This document shows positions 61,798-64,000 of a stretch of DNA of 64,000 nt, piece by piece. Within the stretch, counting starts at the first letter, position 1. The number at the start of each line of letters is the position of its first letter. The position numbers and the translations under genes were made by a program. This stretch comes from Clostridium sp. (lineage in GTDB: Bacteria > Bacillota_I > Bacilli_A > Acholeplasmatales > Anaeroplasmataceae), in NCBI GenBank assembly GCA_022010015.1, contig CP091735.1:1116001-1180000 (forward strand), in the 5' to 3' direction. The notes beneath the pieces are model-generated. The model saw nothing but the letters and a program-made list of their open reading frames with translations, had not been told where the DNA came from and ran no database searches.

Positions 61798-62659
61798 TGA
61801 AGGAAGAATATTTTAAGGAATTAGAACAAAAAATTAAAGAATTTGGTTTAGTAAATGGTGATGATATTTTTAAATAAATACCAGCATTATTATGATTTAG
61901 CTATTGAAGCTGGGTTTAGTGAAGAAGAAGCTATCAATAAGCTTGGAAGTGTTGATGATATTTTTAAGTAAATATCAAAAGTAATTTAGTTATTAAAGAA
62001 GAAACTAATAGGTCAAAAAAATTAATTTGCATCTTAGTATTATTGCTGGTGATATTAATATTGTTCCAATCAAAGAAGACAAAAATTAATGTTAGTGCTA
62101 GTGAGAAATTTTTATAAATATTATGATGTTATTAATAATGAATCAGGGTTAGATATTCATTTAAAGAAGGATAGAATTTTTCAATAAAAAAATATTTCTG
62201 AGGATTTATATATTGAAATTGGTGAAAATTTCTTATTTGATGAAGTTTTGTTATCTGTTACATCTGCTGATTTAGACACAAAATATGTTTTTTTAATTGC
62301 AATAATATAAAAAAATTAATACAGTTTCTGGCGATATTAATATTGGTGATATTAAGGCAAATGAAAATGCATCAATTGAAGCTGTTAGCGGTGATATAAA
62401 GATTAAAAATCTTAAGGCACAAAATGTGAAAATTGATGAAGTTTCTGGTGATGTAACAATTACTAATATTGACTGTAGTAATATAAAAATGAATTCAGTT
62501 AGTGGTGATATGGATATTACTGGTAAATCAGATAACGTTAAAGGAAATTCTATAAGTGGTGATATTAGTTTTTAATAATGTAAAAACCAAAATAATTTAA
62601 GGGATAATCTTAAAAAAATAAGTTCTCTAAATGGTAGAATAATTATTTGTAATAAATAA
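61797..62659 (+). CDS. DUF1700/HAAS plus DUF4097 (putative adhesin) protein, frameshifted
   Basis: Residues ~1-60 (MKEEYFKELEQKIKEFGLVN, EAGFSEEEAINKLGSVDDIF) match the helical HAAS/DUF1700 domain. One helix follows (about 62030-62060), then a beta-solenoid of DUF4097 type: repeated VSGDI elements (TVSGDINIGDIKANENASIE, AVSGDIKIKNLKAQNVKIDE, VSGDVTITNID, VSGDMDITGKSD, ISGDISFNN). Ends NGRIIICNK. In this family the solenoid faces outside or senses envelope state. Breaks near 61865, 61975, 62015, 62110, 62185, 62285, 62310 and 62575. Translated from an overlapping start with DUF2089. Confidence 0.8.
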
Positions 62660-62787
62660 TTATATATGTGTAAGAATAGGTTAATTTTATAAAAAAAGAA
62701 ATTTTTATGGCATTAATTTCTTGATTTCAAGCAATTTAATTGACTTTATTATAATAAAGTATTATAATGCATAACGAGGTGTAGATG

Positions 62788-63339
62788 ATGAAAAAGAAAT
62801 TTAATTTATTTTTTTGGGGGTTTTCTTTGCTTTTACATGCTTAATTATGCTTGCAAGCTGTGGTAAAAAAGCTTATCAACTTAATTTTATTGCAAGTATT
62901 GGTGGAAGCATTGAGGGAGATGTATCTCAAAGCGTTAACAAAGGTGAGGATGCAACCGCTGTAACTGCAAAGGCAGATGCAGGATATGTATTCATTCAAT
63001 GGAGTGATGGTAGCGTAGCAGCTACTAGAACTGAGGTTGGCGTTGAGGCTGACAAAACAGTTTGTGCAATTTTTGAACGTGCATTTACTGTAACATTTAA
63101 AGCTGGTGAAAATGGAACAATTAATCACAAGGAATCTGTTAGTCAGGTAGTATGCTTCCAAAAGAATACTTCAACAGTTGAAGCTATTCCTAACAAAGGT
63201 TATGTTTTTGTTAAGTGGAGCGATGGCGATACTAATGCAACAAAGACAGTTTATGGTGTATCTAGCACTAAGACTTACACAGCTACTTTTTGCTTTAGCA
63301 CCTGCTGAAAATCCAAAAAGCTTAGTTATAAAAAGATGA
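62788..63339 (+). CDS. Lipoprotein with two InlB-B-type repeats, frameshifted
   Basis: MKKKFNLF at the start, then a hydrophobic stretch ending LIMLASC (lipobox). Two ~70-residue repeats follow, each with the pattern G-G-I/T-..-G..V.A.A..GY.FV.WSDG (AKADAGYVFIQWSDGSVAAT; EAIPNKGYVFVKWSDGDTNA), the listeria-Bacteroides/InlB B-repeat type used in surface proteins. After correction of the T run near 63288 the protein ends ALAPAENPKSLVIKR at 63339. CGAGGTG precedes the ATG. Another break at 62810-62822. Surface role inferred. Confidence 0.75.
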
Positions 63340-63367
63340 GACTCAATTTGATGAGTCTTATTTTTTT
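63338..63367 (+). terminator. Terminator after the InlB-repeat lipoprotein
   Basis: AGACTCA/TGAGTCT stem with six-base loop, T-rich tail. Confidence 0.8.
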
Positions 63368-63425
63368 CACATAGATTTCATTGTTTTATTTAATATATTA
63401 TGGTAAAAATATGTTTAATAGTGTT

Positions 63426-63439
63426 GCAAAACGCTATCA
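63426..63439 (+). promoter_or_regulatory. Possible cre site
   Basis: GCAAAACGCTATCA agrees with 12 of 14 cre positions; removing one A from the A4 run gives TGCAAACGCTATCA, 13 of 14. It is 36 bp before the lipoprotein start. Confidence 0.4.
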
Positions 63440-63474
63440 AATAAGAAGTAAAGGAAAAGGAAAAAAAGATAAAT

Positions 63475-64000
63475 ATGAATAAAAAGAAATTATTTGGGGC
63501 ATTTTTAGCCTTAACGGCGTTAGTAGGCGTAAGTGCATGTGGTGGTAAGAAAACTGAGTCAACAAAAAGTCCTACAGTATCTAGTCAAACTGAGGCTGTT
63601 GCTAGCTCAAAGGCTAGCCAATCAAGTGTAAGTACACCAAACTCAAGTGTTAATCCAACACCTAGTAGTAGTTCAACAAGTAGTGCACCAGCACCAACAA
63701 AGACAACTCCACAGCCAACTACTCCAGTTGATCCTGATGCTAATTTTACAACAGTTTTAAATCAAGATTTTACTGATGTAACAGCAATTGGTGATAAGAC
63801 TGATGGAGCAACTATGTATCTTGATTCTTCAGCTAAGGGTAGTGCTGTTGTTGAAGGCGATACTAAATATGCAAAGATTACTGGTAATTCTTCTGATACA
63901 ACTCTTTATTTAACAACATCTGGTCTTGATAATGGTAAGATTAAAATGAGCTTTGATTTTTCGCTTGGTGGTGTTCAAGGAAGCTGGACATTATTCCAAT
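63475..64000 (+). CDS. Lipoprotein with Ser/Thr/Pro-rich linker, cut by window edge
   Basis: MNKKKLFGAFLALTALVGVS then ACGG: lipobox with Cys at residue ~22. Residues ~25-85 are a flexible Ser/Thr/Pro linker (SSKASQSSVSTPNSSVNPTP), then a folded part starts (FTTVLNQDFTDVTAIGDKTD; LYLTTSGLDNGKIKMSFDFS), beta-rich, like carbohydrate-binding or lectin-like domains at the start of secreted glycan-acting proteins. The C-terminal end lies outside the window. AAAGGAAAAGG precedes the ATG. A possible cre site upstream fits a carbohydrate role, but that is inference. Confidence 0.75.
   Translation, partial: MNKKKLFGAFLALTALVGVSACGGKKTESTKSPTVSSQTEAVASSKASQSSVSTPNSSVNPTPSSSSTSSAPAPTKTTPQPTTPVDPDANFTTVLNQDFTDVTAIGDKTDGATMYLDSSAKGSAVVEGDTKYAKITGNSSDTTLYLTTSGLDNGKIKMSFDFSLGGVQGSWTLFQ

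Noticed and set aside
1..64000. Mollicutes code with TGA as tryptophan
   Set aside because: Conserved Trp positions use TGG, and TGA closes cas2, rsmE and other genes at the expected length.

Overview
The window comes from a low-GC, anaerobic Bacillota, most likely an uncultured gut member of the Bacilli (RF39/Erysipelotrichales-like). The base composition is very AT-rich. Pyruvate:ferredoxin oxidoreductase ends at the left edge. A bile-salt-hydrolase-type enzyme, an alanine racemase, a GerW-type sporulation protein and a CIRCE-type heat-shock operator are all present. The genetic code looks standard: tryptophan is TGG in conserved positions, and TGA ends cas2, rsmE and other genes. Promoters follow the sigma-A pattern (TTGACA, about 17 bp, TATAAT), and several are seen clearly.

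A technical fact dominates the reading. Most genes are broken, and the break lies almost always in a run of A or T that is recorded as exactly 7 (sometimes 8) bases. I saw no run longer than 8. Restoring one or two bases at these runs rebuilds recognisable full-length proteins, so I call most of these genes as single CDS with probable sequencing frameshifts, not as pseudogenes.

Layout. 1-5.6 kb: nifJ end, YjdF-like membrane protein, asparagine-synthetase-like gene, lipoprotein, GerW operon. 5.56-9.0 kb: accessory patch starting at tRNA-Leu. It holds a duplicated tRNA 3' end (attachment-site scar), a tiny hydrophobic peptide gene with a divergent small RNA, a pectinesterase of different composition and a transposase remnant. 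9.3-25.5 kb: core genes, including a formate/nitrite-type channel, mscL, a LysR regulator divergent from a heterodimeric ABC exporter, a Na/Pi symporter, a DUF1538 transporter with two P-II-like proteins, ylmH, udk, mtnN, tRNA-Glu, a cytidylate-kinase-like gene and clpB. 25.6-34.3 kb: tRNA-Cys, a bile-salt-hydrolase-like enzyme, two ABC exporters, a flavin reductase, a TetR regulator and ilvE.

34.5-46.5 kb is a defence and mobile island. It contains a toxin-like ORF with a downstream partner, an XRE-ImmA/IrrE protein, a divergent tracrRNA, then cas9-cas1-cas2-csn2 and an 8-repeat array (CRISPR type II-A). The array abuts the C-terminal piece of a second ImmA/IrrE protein, followed by a DUF4417 protein and the methylase end of a type ISP restriction enzyme.

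46.6-64 kb returns to core functions: diacylglycerol kinase, rsmE, an ArsB/NhaD-type permease, a secreted SH3-C39 peptidase, a low-MW phosphatase, alr, and an oligopeptide permease system (oppA with its own promoter and a cre site, then oppBCDF). After these come an Spx-like protein, a DUF2089/DUF1700-DUF4097 pair and two lipoproteins, the last cut by the window edge.
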